NCBI GenBank assembly: GCA_964388275.1
Contig: CAYLZD010000002.1
Span: 132,066-196,065, forward strand
Reading direction: 5' to 3'
DNA from: JARYLZ01 sp964388275
GTDB taxonomy: Bacteria; Bacteroidota; Ignavibacteria; SZUA-365
DNA: 64,000 nucleotides
The position numbers and the translations under genes are program-made. How positions within the stretch are numbered: the first letter of the stretch is position 1; each line of letters starts with the position of its first letter. The notes beneath the pieces were generated by a model. The model was not told where the DNA came from, did no database searches, and was given only the letters and a program-made list of their open reading frames with translations. Shown here in pieces: positions 46,454 through 56,316 of the stretch.

Positions 46454-47281
46454 ATGGAAAAGGTTTCTGTCGTAGACGTGTTGCCGGGACCGATCCCGGT
46501 TCTCGAGGCACTGCGGGATACATGGAGCAGACGCGAGCTCGTAATTCTGCTGGCCGTCAGGGATATAAAGGTGCGATTCAAACAGACTCTGCTGGGTGTC
46601 GCTTGGGCGATCATCAGGCCCGTGGTCGCGACTTTTGTCTTTACATTTATCTTCGAGCGGATCGCCGGACTGTCATCACAGGGAGTGCCGTATCCCCTGC
46701 TGGCGCTCAGCGGCGTTCTGGCCTGGAATTTCATGTCCGAGGGCATCAACAGCGGCAGCCACGGGATGCTCAGGCATACAGGACTCATTACCAAGGTCTA
46801 TTTCCCGAGAGTCATCTTTCCTCTCGCAGGGATGTTGGGAGGACTTGCGGATCTGACGGTTGCCCTGCTCTGCTATGTGGCAATTGCCGCCGCATACGGT
46901 TACGCGCCCGGCGCTTCCGTTTTGCTGCTGCCGGCGGCCGCGGCATACGGCCTGGTAACGGCTTTCGGAGTGAGTCTCTGGTTCAGCTCTCTCGGTGTAC
47001 ACTACCGGGACGTGTGGCATGCGCTGCCTTTCGTCTTGCAGATACTATTCTGGATCACGCCTGTCGGGTATGGCGCGCAGATCATACCTGACGAGGTCAT
47101 GCCGCTTTATTGGTGCAATCCCTTCGTGTCCGTCATCGAACTTTTCCGCTTCACCCTGCTCGACACCCCCTTCCCGCCCGCGCATCTCATGTTGATCTCG
47201 GGATGCGCAGGCCTTCTGCTGCTTGTAACCGGACTCCGCTTCTTCCAGTGGGCCGAGACCGCTTTCGCTGATGTGATATGA
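46454..47281 (+). CDS. wzm: ABC-2 type polysaccharide export permease
   Basis: 275-residue membrane protein with six spans. It starts with the cytoplasmic amphipathic segment LVILLAVRDIKVRFKQTLLG typical of Wzm/TagG-type permeases, followed by spans such as VVATFVFTFIFERIAGLSS and VLQILFWITPVGYG. Together with the next gene it should export O-antigen or another polymer across the inner membrane. The ATG of wzt overlaps its stop (ATGA), and the partner is a C-domain-carrying ATPase. No strong ribosome site is seen before 46454. Confidence 0.9.
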   Translation: MEKVSVVDVLPGPIPVLEALRDTWSRRELVILLAVRDIKVRFKQTLLGVAWAIIRPVVATFVFTFIFERIAGLSSQGVPYPLLALSGVLAWNFMSEGINSGSHGMLRHTGLITKVYFPRVIFPLAGMLGGLADLTVALLCYVAIAAAYGYAPGASVLLLPAAAAYGLVTAFGVSLWFSSLGVHYRDVWHALPFVLQILFWITPVGYGAQIIPDEVMPLYWCNPFVSVIELFRFTLLDTPFPPAHLMLISGCAGLLLLVTGLRFFQWAETAFADVI

Positions 47282-48549
47282 GCACGCCTGTTATCACTGT
47301 CCGCAATCTCGGCAAGCAATATCTTCTCGGGGAAGACGCATACCCGCTCGGCGGACGCACACTGCGGGATACCGCGGGACGGTTTCTCCAAGGCTTTGCC
47401 GGTGGAAATAAAGAGAAAGTGCGCGCGCAAGGCGCCATCTGGGCGTTGAAAAATGTGACCCTTGAGATACATGATGGCGAAATACTCGGCATAATCGGGA
47501 GGAACGGCGCCGGGAAAAGCACTCTTCTGAAAATTTTATCGCGGATCACGAGGCCCACTCAGGGCGCAGTCCGCGTTGTAGGACGTGTCGCGTCTCTACT
47601 CGAGGTGGGCACCGGATTTCACAGGGAACTCACTGGACGTGAAAATATTTTCCTGAACGGCGCGGTTCTGGGAATGAAGCGCTCCGAAATCAAAGCCTGC
47701 TTCGACGAAATCGTGGACTTCGCAGGCATCGAACGCTTCTTGGACACGCCCGTCAAGAGATACTCGAGCGGCATGTACCTGCGGCTCGCCTTTTCCGTCG
47801 CCGCCCACTTGCAGCCTGACATACTCCTTGTGGACGAGGTGTTAGCCGTCGGCGATGCGGAATTCCAGAACAAATGCCTGAAGAAAATGCATGACGTCGT
47901 CCTGGGCGGACGAACGGTGCTTTTCGTAAGCCATAACCTGGCCGCCATAAGCCGTCTGTGTCCTTCGTCGATACTTCTGGAAGAGGGCGGTGTGCGCACG
48001 GCCGGCCCGACGGACGACGTCATACGCGCATACCTAGGCGCAATCGATACGGCTAGCGCAGTAGTCAATCTCGAACAAAACAAACAGGAAAAGGGGAACG
48101 ACGGGACTCGGCCCGTCCGTCTCCGCCGCATCGAACTGGCAAACCCCTACGTCGGAAAATTCGCCGTCAGGTGGCGCGAGCCCTTCAAGTTGAGAATCGA
48201 AATCGAGGTCGCTTCAGAAATGAGGCAGGCCGTATTCGAAGTCAGAATCGACGGGTTGAACGGCGGCTCGATACTCTCGACGTACAGCTCCGATCCGGAC
48301 GATCGTTCATACGACCTCGATTCAGGCCGATATGCCCTCAACCTCAGCATCGAAAATCACCTGCAAGCGGGACGCTATTTCCTCACCGTCGGAGGACATA
48401 ATTCTATCTCCCGCGAGAGATTCCTCTTCGCTCCGCATGCGGCGGCCTGCGATGTGCTCGATATCCCGTATGAAGCGAAGCGCTATATCGGCAGAGACGT
48501 GTGTCTCATAAACGGAGACGCGCTCTGGTCGACTCCGGAGAAGCTGTGA
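47278..48549 (+). CDS. wzt: polysaccharide export ATPase with C-terminal substrate-binding domain
   Basis: 423-residue ABC ATPase. The nucleotide-binding domain (residues 1-240) has Walker A GRNGAGKSTLLK, signature YSSGMYLRLAFSVA, Walker B ILLVDEVLAVGD and the H-loop FVSHNL, with the long N-terminal loop seen in Wzt/TagH proteins. Residues 280-420 form a beta-sandwich like the Wzt C-domain that recognises the end-modified polymer (LKLRIEIEV, RYALNLSIENHLQAGRYFLT). This suggests export of a capped O-polysaccharide; the methyltransferase at 50780 could supply the cap. Its stop overlaps the GTG start of the next gene. Confidence 0.92.
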   Translation: MSTPVITVRNLGKQYLLGEDAYPLGGRTLRDTAGRFLQGFAGGNKEKVRAQGAIWALKNVTLEIHDGEILGIIGRNGAGKSTLLKILSRITRPTQGAVRVVGRVASLLEVGTGFHRELTGRENIFLNGAVLGMKRSEIKACFDEIVDFAGIERFLDTPVKRYSSGMYLRLAFSVAAHLQPDILLVDEVLAVGDAEFQNKCLKKMHDVVLGGRTVLFVSHNLAAISRLCPSSILLEEGGVRTAGPTDDVIRAYLGAIDTASAVVNLEQNKQEKGNDGTRPVRLRRIELANPYVGKFAVRWREPFKLRIEIEVASEMRQAVFEVRIDGLNGGSILSTYSSDPDDRSYDLDSGRYALNLSIENHLQAGRYFLTVGGHNSISRERFLFAPHAAACDVLDIPYEAKRYIGRDVCLINGDALWSTPEKL

Positions 48550-49583
48550 TCGGCCCAGGCGGCATCGAGCACCCGATGGTGAGCGTGCTGATGCCCACAC
48601 GGGACGCGGAGAATTATGTGGGTGACGCGATCCGCAGCATATTGCGCCAATCTTTCACGGATTTCGAATTCATAATAATCGACGACGGTTCGGCGGACCG
48701 CACACCGGAAGTGGTTGCCGGATTCGCGGATTCCAGGATCAGTTTCAGGCGCCATGAGTCGTCGAAGGGCATTTCCGCAAGGCGGAACGAGCTGATCTCC
48801 CGGGTATCCGGAAAGTACTTCGCATGGATCGACAACGACGACGAGTCTCACCCGCGAAGGCTCGAATTGCAGGTGTCGCTGATGGAGAAGAACCCGTCGG
48901 TCGGAGTGTGCGGCACCTGGATGGAAACTTTCGGGGCGGACGCAGGATACATCCACAAGCACGAATCTTCGCATGATGAACTCCGCTGTCAGGTTCTTTT
49001 CGAACCGCCTGTTGCCAGTCCTTCGTGCATGTTCCGCACAGAATTATTGAAGAGATATCCTGAACCTTATGATCCTTCGTTCGTGTTTGCGGCGGACTAC
49101 GATCTGATTGCGCGCCTCATCCGGGCGACGGAATTCGCGAACATTCCCCTCGTGCTACATAGATACAGGCGGCATCCCGGGCAGACTAGCGAGATGCGTC
49201 GCGCCGAAATAGGAAAGGAAAGACGGGAAGTGCAACGCGCATGTCTCGATGAACTCGGTATCGATTACGCTCAAAACGACCTGGCTCTGCATGACGCAAT
49301 CTCGACATGGAAATTCCCCCCCGATGCCGGTTTCGCGGAAGCGGCGCATGATTGGTTCCTGCGCCTGCTCCAGGCCAACGAGTCGCGCGGACCGCTGAAT
49401 CCAACCGCGTTCCGGCGCGTTCTGGCGCGGCGCTTCTTCGCGATGTCGAGCTTCTTCGCGCCCTCCGGAAACGGCTCGCTCTCGCGATTGAGAGCCCTGC
49501 CTTTGCATCGCGAAGCCGATGTCGGGACGAGGGCGAGATTCGTGCAGGCGCTTCGCGGAATTCTGCGCGCAGGCATCCGTTGA
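48546..49583 (+). CDS. family 2 glycosyltransferase
   Basis: 345-residue GT-A fold enzyme. The GTG at 48546 overlaps the wzt stop (GTGA) and has GGAG upstream; ATG 48576 is an alternative. Typical features: VSVLMPTRDAENYVGDAI, FIIIDDGSADRTPEVV (nucleotide-sugar site), WIDNDDESHPRRLEL (DxD-like) and FVFAADYDLIARLI. It likely adds a sugar to the polymer exported by Wzm/Wzt on the cytoplasmic side. The donor sugar cannot be told from sequence. Confidence 0.88.
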   Translation: MIGPGGIEHPMVSVLMPTRDAENYVGDAIRSILRQSFTDFEFIIIDDGSADRTPEVVAGFADSRISFRRHESSKGISARRNELISRVSGKYFAWIDNDDESHPRRLELQVSLMEKNPSVGVCGTWMETFGADAGYIHKHESSHDELRCQVLFEPPVASPSCMFRTELLKRYPEPYDPSFVFAADYDLIARLIRATEFANIPLVLHRYRRHPGQTSEMRRAEIGKERREVQRACLDELGIDYAQNDLALHDAISTWKFPPDAGFAEAAHDWFLRLLQANESRGPLNPTAFRRVLARRFFAMSSFFAPSGNGSLSRLRALPLHREADVGTRARFVQALRGILRAGIR

Positions 49584-49589
49584 ATTACT

Positions 49590-50783
49590 ATGAGATCGCG
49601 AGACAATCCGGCAAACTCCGGAAAAAGAAACTCGAAGCGCCTGAAAATCGCCGTGTTCGGACGTTATAATGAAGGAGAAATACTCAGCGGACCCGAGAAG
49701 GTGGCGAGGCGTGTTTACTCGGAGCTCTCGGCCTGCGACGAAACCGACATGGTGTTCGTGGAGTATTTCTTCGACGGGAAACGATTCGGAATAAAGCGCA
49801 AACTCTTAGGATACGAGAGGCTCGACAGCGGCGGAGGCGGCGCGGTTCTGCGCCTCGGTCTGCTGCGGATCCCGTTTTTCCTGATGCGGTTCCGCCCCTC
49901 GGTAGCGGCGATCGTCACATTCGAACGCTTCGCCGCGATCGCCCTTCTCTGCTGCGTGCCGGCCGGAATACCTGTCGCATACATCGCCCACGGTATTGTC
50001 CGCTTCGAAAACGAGAACTTTCGCAAGGGAATTCCCGCCGGTTTGCGCCGCAGGGATTCGCTGGTCGAACGCCTGCTGTTCAAATATTCGTCCGTCGTCT
50101 TCCTCCTCTCCGAACAAAGCCTGCAACTCGCGCGCTCGTTTTACCGGGTACCGGACCATCGCTGCCGCTTCGCCGACAACGGCGTGGACGCGGTATTCGG
50201 CGGGATTTCACGAGCGCTGCCCGGAAAGGAACGGCTGTTCACCGCCGTCTTCACCGGAGATCCTTCCAGACCCGAGAAGGGATGGTCTTTTCTCCTGGAA
50301 GCTTTATCGCATTTAGAGGCGCCGTTGCGTCTTTTCGTTACGACACTCGGAATGCCGGATGCGACGCTGTCGACGCGCATCGAACTCGTTCAACACCCGC
50401 CTATGACTCCCTCCGATCTCGCCGCCGCCTATGCCGAAGCTGACCTTGTGATCTGCTCCGGCTCGTACGAACCGTTCTCGATTGCGACGGCGGAAGCGAT
50501 GGCCGCGGGCCTCCCCGCCGTGGTCACCAGCACGAGCGGCATCGCGCGTCATATACGCGAAGGATATAATGGCTTCACCGTGGATTACGGCGACTCCCGG
50601 AAATTGGCATCGATTATCGATACATTCCGCTCCGATACCGAACTGCTCCGGCGCATGTCGGCGAACGCGCGCCTCATCGGAACCGAGCTTTCGTGGTCCG
50701 CGGTCGCCGGACGCTACCTCAAGGAGTTCAAAGAGCTTTCAGAGCGAAAACGAAATGCAGGAAGAAGGGGTCTTAAAAAATGA
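49590..50783 (+). CDS. family 4 glycosyltransferase
   Basis: 397-residue GT-B fold protein. The N-terminal domain starts KIAVFGRYNEGEILSGPEKV; the C-terminal domain has TGDPSRPEKGWSFLLEAL and the nucleotide-binding EPFSIATAEAMAAGLPAVVT, with the second Glu of the EX7E motif. The protein ends with basic residues (RKRNAGRRGLKK). It begins 6 bp after the GT2 stop and its TGA overlaps the next ATG (ATGA), so it is in the same operon. Confidence 0.87.
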   Translation: MRSRDNPANSGKRNSKRLKIAVFGRYNEGEILSGPEKVARRVYSELSACDETDMVFVEYFFDGKRFGIKRKLLGYERLDSGGGGAVLRLGLLRIPFFLMRFRPSVAAIVTFERFAAIALLCCVPAGIPVAYIAHGIVRFENENFRKGIPAGLRRRDSLVERLLFKYSSVVFLLSEQSLQLARSFYRVPDHRCRFADNGVDAVFGGISRALPGKERLFTAVFTGDPSRPEKGWSFLLEALSHLEAPLRLFVTTLGMPDATLSTRIELVQHPPMTPSDLAAAYAEADLVICSGSYEPFSIATAEAMAAGLPAVVTSTSGIARHIREGYNGFTVDYGDSRKLASIIDTFRSDTELLRRMSANARLIGTELSWSAVAGRYLKEFKELSERKRNAGRRGLKK

Positions 50784-51424
50784 GACTGCATCAACGTCTT
50801 GCCGCCGCCGCGATCCGGCGACTGGGACGCGTTCTCCGGCGCTCCTATCCGCCCGTCAGAGCGCTAAACGCCGAACATGTCAGGCGCTGCCGCGTGGCGG
50901 CGGACAGAAGGGAATTGCTCCGTCTGCTGCCGAAAGGCGCGGCCTGCGCGGAATTGGGCATAGAACGCGGCGATTTTTCCGCTGCCATACTTGAAAGCAC
51001 CGCGCCTTCACGATTGCATCTGGTGGATCTGGCGCCTGAATATATACGCGGCGCGGAAATCCGTTTCGCCGCCGAGATAGCTCTCGGCAGGGTCTCGACT
51101 CAAACGGCCGACGCGGCTGACGCGCTCCATTCCTTCCCGGCCGGCTTTTTCGACTGGGTCTACATAGACGCGGATCACACGTACGAGCGGGTGCGCCTCC
51201 ATCTTGCGGCCGCGCGGCACGCGGTGAAAAAGGACGGCTGTATCGTGCTGAACGATTACACATCGTTCGATCATTTGGGCATGCTGAAATACGGCGTTGT
51301 GGAGGCGGTAAATGAGATGTGTCTGGATATGGGATACGAAATCATCGCGCTAGCGCTGGAGCCGAATATGTTCTGCGATGTCGTGCTGGCCCGCACAGGC
51401 ATATTCCCGGAGGGATTGCTGTGA
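50780..51424 (+). CDS. class I SAM-dependent methyltransferase
   Basis: 214-residue methyltransferase. SAM motif I is CAELGIERGDFSAAIL, followed by LHLVDLAPEYI and the motif IV-like FDWVYIDADHTYERVRLHL, the pattern of the Methyltransf_24/cephalosporin-hydroxylase-like group. An N-terminal basic helix precedes the domain. In the polysaccharide cluster it may methylate a sugar, possibly capping the chain for Wzt recognition; that is inference. Its stop overlaps the GTG start of the next gene (GTGA). Confidence 0.83.
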   Translation: MRLHQRLAAAAIRRLGRVLRRSYPPVRALNAEHVRRCRVAADRRELLRLLPKGAACAELGIERGDFSAAILESTAPSRLHLVDLAPEYIRGAEIRFAAEIALGRVSTQTADAADALHSFPAGFFDWVYIDADHTYERVRLHLAAARHAVKKDGCIVLNDYTSFDHLGMLKYGVVEAVNEMCLDMGYEIIALALEPNMFCDVVLARTGIFPEGLL

Positions 51425-52560
51425 AAATCCTCCATCTTGCGGATCGCATGGATCGGACGGACGGCAGTTCGCGCCAGGTGTATCTCCTCGCTAAAGAACA
51501 GATGTCACGCGGTTTCGATGTTCTGGTGGCGACAGCCGGCGGCGATGCGCTGGATATGCTGACGAGGAATCTGATTCCGCACGAGGTCATACACTGGATC
51601 GGGCACGCCGGGCGTTCGGCGCGCGGCTTTCTCAACGGCATCATCGCCCTAAAGCGGCTCTTGAACGCCGTGAATCCCGACATCGTGCACGCGCATCACT
51701 TCTATGCGGCCAACCAGGCGTGGTTTGCGGCCAGGAAGTTCCGCGGCCGCCTCTTGCAGACGGTACATGCCTGCATTCCACCGGCCGGACTGCTTCCTCA
51801 TCATGTCGGCCGCATGCTGATCGCGGTGAGCGAGGCCGTCAAGGATCATATGACGACCTGCGATCCCCGCCTTGCGGGCCGGATCTCTGTGGCGCGATGC
51901 GGAGCGGCGTTTCCGGGCCGCGCGGAAGAGGTCCTCGGCAAGCCGCTGTACGCAGGCCTGTTGAAGGCGCGCGAAAGTTCGTCCGTCGTTTCTTTTATTG
52001 GCCGCATTACCGAGGCGAAGGGCTGGCGCGTGATGCTGGAGGCATTGGCTGAAGTGATCCGTACCAGGGATAAGGAGCGGGCGGCGGAACCGAAGGAAGG
52101 AAAAATCACACTGCTGATAGCAGGCGGCGGGCCCGAGGCCGGGGAGCTCCGACTGCTCGCGGCCGGGCTGGCCGTTGAGACGCTTTTTTTCGGGATAGTG
52201 GAGGACACTCAGCCGTTGCTCGAAAAAACGGATGTCCTCGTCGTCCCTTCCCTGCGAATGGAGGGACTGCCGATGCTTCTCATCGAAGCCGGACTGGCCG
52301 GGACGGCCGTGATCGCTTCGGCGACCGACGGCATCCCGGAGATTATCGAGGACGGCGTCACAGGCCTGCTCGTTCCACCGGGAGACGCGGCGGCTCTGGC
52401 CGGCGCTCTGCGATCGCTGCTCTGCAATCCGCGCCTGCGCGGGCGTCTCGCAGCCGCGCTGCAGGAAAGGGCGGAACGCGATTTCAGTGTCTCGAGAATG
52501 ACCGACGAAGTGCTGCATGTTTACCGGCGGCTCGCGGGTGGCCGCGAACCGGCGTACTGA
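51421..52560 (+). CDS. family 4 glycosyltransferase
   Basis: 379-residue GT-B enzyme beginning at the GTG at 51421 that overlaps the methyltransferase stop. Features: KILHLADRMDRTDGSSRQVY at the N-terminus, DIVHAHHFYA, SFIGRITEAKGWRVMLEAL, and the C-terminal donor site SLRMEGLPMLLIEAGLAGTA with EX7E. The C-terminus ends after the usual helix bundle. It is the last gene of the polysaccharide run. A seven-T run inside the gene near 52184 does not break the frame. Confidence 0.88.
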   Translation: MKILHLADRMDRTDGSSRQVYLLAKEQMSRGFDVLVATAGGDALDMLTRNLIPHEVIHWIGHAGRSARGFLNGIIALKRLLNAVNPDIVHAHHFYAANQAWFAARKFRGRLLQTVHACIPPAGLLPHHVGRMLIAVSEAVKDHMTTCDPRLAGRISVARCGAAFPGRAEEVLGKPLYAGLLKARESSSVVSFIGRITEAKGWRVMLEALAEVIRTRDKERAAEPKEGKITLLIAGGGPEAGELRLLAAGLAVETLFFGIVEDTQPLLEKTDVLVVPSLRMEGLPMLLIEAGLAGTAVIASATDGIPEIIEDGVTGLLVPPGDAAALAGALRSLLCNPRLRGRLAAALQERAERDFSVSRMTDEVLHVYRRLAGGREPAY

Positions 52561-52575
52561 CGAGGTGGCGGCCGA

Positions 52576-54783
52576 TCAGGTTCCGCTTTCGTATCGGTCT
52601 ATCATGTCCTGAATCTCCCTGTCGTCCGGCCGGAATTCACAGCTCTCCCGATACCGCCTGAGCGTGTGCAGGGCTTTTTCCCTGTCGCCGTAGACGTCAT
52701 GATATATCGCGGCCAGATCCGTGAAGGCCTTGCTGAATTCGCAGGGCGCCAGCGACAGCGTGCGCTCCAAAAACACGACGGCCGAGGCGTGATCGCCGGC
52801 CCGGGCGTACGCAGTCCCCGCCATGAACGCCAACAGCGGCTCCTCGGTATCGGGAGTCAGCGAGCGGCGCATGATCGCGGCCCTTGTGGCGACGTCCAGG
52901 TCGCCCCGCAGATACGAGTAGTAAACGCCGAGCGACGGCCAGTCGTCGATCGCGGTGTCGAATTTCTCCAGCATGCCCCCGGCGATGTCGCCGTGTCCCG
53001 CATTGCGCGCCAGCACCAGCGCCGCGACGATGGTTTCGGTCAATCTGTCCGGAGGAATGTGACGGTAGTCGTCCGCGGGGAAGGGTTTCCGCGCGGCGTC
53101 CAGCAATTCGTCGAGCAGAGCTTTCCACATCGCGCCTCTGTTCGTCGAGTCCTTGCTTTCCCCCGCGATGCGCATCAGCATCCGGTATCCGTCTCGTCTC
53201 AACACGCCCGTTTTCACGCCGCGAAGGGCGGCGTCGAATTCCCTGACCCCGTTTCGCTCGCCCAGATGGAACTGGCGGAGGTTCTCATAGCTGCGGTAAC
53301 TGTTCCAGGGCAGCACGCTGCCGGCGTACATGTCGGCGAGATCCGAAAAGCGCTCCGCGGAGGCGCGGCCGGCGTTCAGTCCTATCCAGGGCGCGATGTG
53401 CCCGGCGGTGAACAGCAGCAGCGCGGGGATCAATAATCCGGCCCGCGTTTGAAGTGTCCGGCCGCCGTTCAGCAGCATGTCCAATCCGAGGAATGCGAAC
53501 GCAGTAAGCGCCGCCGCCGGGATGTCCCAATCCTGGGCCATGCCGTAACGGGCGTTGCCGCCGAGGGCCAGCAAAAATGCTCCGAAAGCCGCCAGAGCGA
53601 AGAAACGGAAGGAAGGCCTTGCCGCGCAGTCCTTCCGGATCGCCGGCGAGAACAGTAAAAAAGGGAACAGGCACCAGACGCCGGCGTTCAGGTAGATCGT
53701 GTTGAACAGGTCCGCGATGCGGGCGGCCGAAAATAGGGTGTAAGAAGTGCTTCCCTCACGAATCCCGTTGTTGACGATCGACTCTTCGGACAGCGGGGTC
53801 ACGAATTCGCGCAGCAAGACCAAAGCGCCGCTCTCGCGCAGAACGAGCAGAGCGGCGAAGCCCGCCGCCGCCAGAGCGGCCGCCTGCCAAGCCCGGCGCG
53901 CGGACCTCTTTCCGTCGCGGCCGTCGATGATCAGCAACAGCAGGGCCGGCAGGAAAACTGTCGAGGACAGGCCGAACAACGCGGCCGCCGTCAGTAAAAC
54001 CGCGGGCGGCCATACGGATCCTCCGTGCCTGTAATAACTCCAGGCCGACAGGAGGAATGCGACGGTGAATCCGTATTGCAGATGGTACAATTCGACGTAC
54101 CGGAAAAAGAACAGCGTTCCCCCGCAGCCGAGCACGCCCGCCGCGGTCGTGAGCGCCGCCGGCATGCGTTCCTTTCTCAGGAATACGGCCAGCGCCGCCG
54201 CGACCACCGCGAGACTCAACGCGCTGAGCCATGCGAAGGGCTCGTACAGAGTCTCGAAATTCGTGTTTCTCACAACAGCATGAAGCGCAACGCCCGTCAG
54301 CCATGTGCTGGGCTTGAGAAAAAAATCCGATCCCGCCGGATCCCTGTCGAGGCGCAGCACTTCCGACAGGCACAGCCGCCCGTCGCCGAGCAAGGCGCTG
54401 AACACCGGGAACAGCCAGGCCGAGACGCCGATTATCAGCGCGGCCGTGAGCCCCGCCCATATTCCAGCGCCTCCCGGAAACAACTTCTCCGTCCTCCGCA
54501 ACGCGGCGTCTGCCGGCCCTGCTACCGCCGGAACTAGGAGAAGAAAAGGCGCCGCCAGCAGAATGGGAATGAAGATGCCGTCGTCGATGTATCGGGGGAA
54601 ATCCACGCCCCAGACGCGGGGAAGCAGACCCGGGAGCAGGACGAACAGCAGACGCGCCGCCGTCGCCGAGGCGGTCAGTATGATCAGCGCCTTCCCGGAC
54701 GGCGGGAATTTTTCGGATGCGGCGTCCGCGGCCGGGCGGGTTTCCTTTCCGCTCCGGGCCCTCCGCTGTTTGTTATTTTTCAT
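52576..54783 (-). CDS. large polytopic membrane protein with C-terminal helical repeats
   Basis: 735-residue membrane protein. The ATG at 54783 is preferred to an upstream start at 54864 without membrane character. A basic N-terminus is followed by about 11-13 hydrophobic spans in residues 30-490 (ALIILTASATAARLLFVLLP, FFLKPSTWLTGVALHAVV, VWPPAVLLTAAALFGLSSTV), resembling a GT-C-type sugar transferase. Residues 500-735 are soluble and helical with a TPR-like pair near the end (YARAGDHASAVVFLERTLSL, EKALHTLRRYRESCEFRP). Convergent with the polysaccharide cluster (15 bp gap). A role in glycan or protein modification is possible but unproven. Confidence 0.65.
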   Translation of the reverse strand: MKNNKQRRARSGKETRPAADAASEKFPPSGKALIILTASATAARLLFVLLPGLLPRVWGVDFPRYIDDGIFIPILLAAPFLLLVPAVAGPADAALRRTEKLFPGGAGIWAGLTAALIIGVSAWLFPVFSALLGDGRLCLSEVLRLDRDPAGSDFFLKPSTWLTGVALHAVVRNTNFETLYEPFAWLSALSLAVVAAALAVFLRKERMPAALTTAAGVLGCGGTLFFFRYVELYHLQYGFTVAFLLSAWSYYRHGGSVWPPAVLLTAAALFGLSSTVFLPALLLLIIDGRDGKRSARRAWQAAALAAAGFAALLVLRESGALVLLREFVTPLSEESIVNNGIREGSTSYTLFSAARIADLFNTIYLNAGVWCLFPFLLFSPAIRKDCAARPSFRFFALAAFGAFLLALGGNARYGMAQDWDIPAAALTAFAFLGLDMLLNGGRTLQTRAGLLIPALLLFTAGHIAPWIGLNAGRASAERFSDLADMYAGSVLPWNSYRSYENLRQFHLGERNGVREFDAALRGVKTGVLRRDGYRMLMRIAGESKDSTNRGAMWKALLDELLDAARKPFPADDYRHIPPDRLTETIVAALVLARNAGHGDIAGGMLEKFDTAIDDWPSLGVYYSYLRGDLDVATRAAIMRRSLTPDTEEPLLAFMAGTAYARAGDHASAVVFLERTLSLAPCEFSKAFTDLAAIYHDVYGDREKALHTLRRYRESCEFRPDDREIQDMIDRYESGT

Positions 54784-54948
54784 GCCTGTGCCGCTTGGGG
54801 GAGTCGTTTCACGGAACTTTTCCGGCTTGACCGCCCGGGGCAAATATAGCAAGGCCGCCGGCACATATCATCGCTTTGCGGCGGCCTCGAAAGAGGACGG
54901 CCGCCCTGTCCGGACGGCCGTCTCTCTATGCTCGATACGGTGGGGGAA

Positions 54949-56280
54949 TCAGAGCTTGCTGACGAAATCGTCCAGCACGGTTTTCAGGGACGGTTCGCCG
55001 ATTTCCTGCAGCTCGTAAGCAACGCGCACAGCGGGCTTCGAAATCTTGATTATGCGCTTGAGATCTATCGGAGTGCCGATTATCACGATGTCGCAAGGCG
55101 TCTTGGCTATGGTCGTTTCGAGGTCTTTCACCTGCTTCGCGCCGTAACCCATGGCCGGGAGCAGCACGCCGATCTCCGGATAAATCTCGAAAGTCTTCTT
55201 GATGGTTCCGACGGCGTAGGGACGGGGATCGATTATGTCGTCAGCGCCGAATTTCTGCGCCGCTATCATGCCGGCGCCGAATTTCATTTCGCCGTGCGTG
55301 AGCGTGGGGCCGTCCTCCACGACCAGCGCCTTCTTGCCCGTTATCATGTCTCCCCGTTCGACGATTATGGGCGAAGCCGCGTCGATGATACGCGCGCGGG
55401 GATTGACGGAGCGTATGTTTTCGCGGAGTTCCAGCACCTCGTCGGCGCCGGCCGTGTCGATCTTGTTGATGATGACGACATCGGCGAGTCTGAGATTGGC
55501 TTCGCTGGGATAATACCCCAACTCGTCGCCGACGCGGAGCGGATCGGCCACCACAATGTGCATGTCGGGCTTGTAGAACGGCAGATCGTTGTTGCCGCCG
55601 TCCCAGAGTATCACGTCGGCTTCCTTCTCCGCCTTCTCGAGTATGGCGGCGTAGTCCACGCCGGAGTAGATCACCGTCCCGCTGACGATATGCGGTTCGT
55701 ACTCTTCCATTTCCTCGATGGTGCACTCGTGTTTCTTCAGGTCGGCCGTGGAGCCGAAGCGCTGCACTTTCTGCTTGTCGAGATCGCCGTAAGGCATGGG
55801 GTGCCGGATGGCCACCACTTTGAGGCCCATTTCCTGGAGTAGCCGCGCGACTTTGCGCGTGGTCTGGCTCTTGCCGCTCCCCGTGCGGACCGCGCAGACC
55901 GAGATCACTGGCTTCCTGCTGCGTATCATGGTCGGCTCGGCGCCGAGGAATTTGAAATGCGCGCCGGCGGCCACCGCGCGCATGCCGATGCCCATGACAT
56001 GGTCGTAATTGACGTCGCTGTAGGCGAACACTACTTCCTGAACGGCGTGCTTCGCGATCCATTTCTCGAGTTCGCGTTCCTCGATGATGGGAATGCCCTT
56101 GGGGTACAGCTTGCCGGCCAGCGAGGCGGGATACTTGCGGCCGGCTATGTCCGGTATCTGAGCCGCCGTGAAGGCGATGACGTTATAAAGATGGTTGTCG
56201 CGGTAGACGACGTTGAAATTGTGGAAATCGCGGCCGGCGGCCCCTACGATGATCGTGTTGATGCGTGTTGTTTCGGGCAT
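54949..56280 (-). CDS. P-loop GTPase of the cyclic 2,3-diphosphoglycerate synthase-like family
   Basis: 443-residue protein. Residues 10-130 form a Rossmann-like start (INTIIVGAAGRDFHNFNVVY); a P-loop follows at about residue 133 (VRTGSGKSQTTRKVARLL) with switch-like ILWDGGNNDLPFYKPD and a guanine-specificity NKID. Proteins of this type (COG2403) are annotated as cyclic 2,3-diphosphoglycerate synthases from the archaeal enzyme, but many bacterial copies sit beside carbamate kinase and carbamoyltransferase genes, as here, so a different role tied to carbamoyl phosphate or arginine use is likely. It is the last gene of the five-gene operon. Confidence 0.75.
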   Translation of the reverse strand: MPETTRINTIIVGAAGRDFHNFNVVYRDNHLYNVIAFTAAQIPDIAGRKYPASLAGKLYPKGIPIIEERELEKWIAKHAVQEVVFAYSDVNYDHVMGIGMRAVAAGAHFKFLGAEPTMIRSRKPVISVCAVRTGSGKSQTTRKVARLLQEMGLKVVAIRHPMPYGDLDKQKVQRFGSTADLKKHECTIEEMEEYEPHIVSGTVIYSGVDYAAILEKAEKEADVILWDGGNNDLPFYKPDMHIVVADPLRVGDELGYYPSEANLRLADVVIINKIDTAGADEVLELRENIRSVNPRARIIDAASPIIVERGDMITGKKALVVEDGPTLTHGEMKFGAGMIAAQKFGADDIIDPRPYAVGTIKKTFEIYPEIGVLLPAMGYGAKQVKDLETTIAKTPCDIVIIGTPIDLKRIIKISKPAVRVAYELQEIGEPSLKTVLDDFVSKL

Positions 56281-56316
56281 GCATTCCTCGGTTTTATTTG
56301 CGGTGATTGTTCGATT

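Noticed and set aside
52184..52190. Seven-T run inside a glycosyltransferase as a switch
   Set aside because: The frame is intact and seven T is common by chance; no other feature supports variation.
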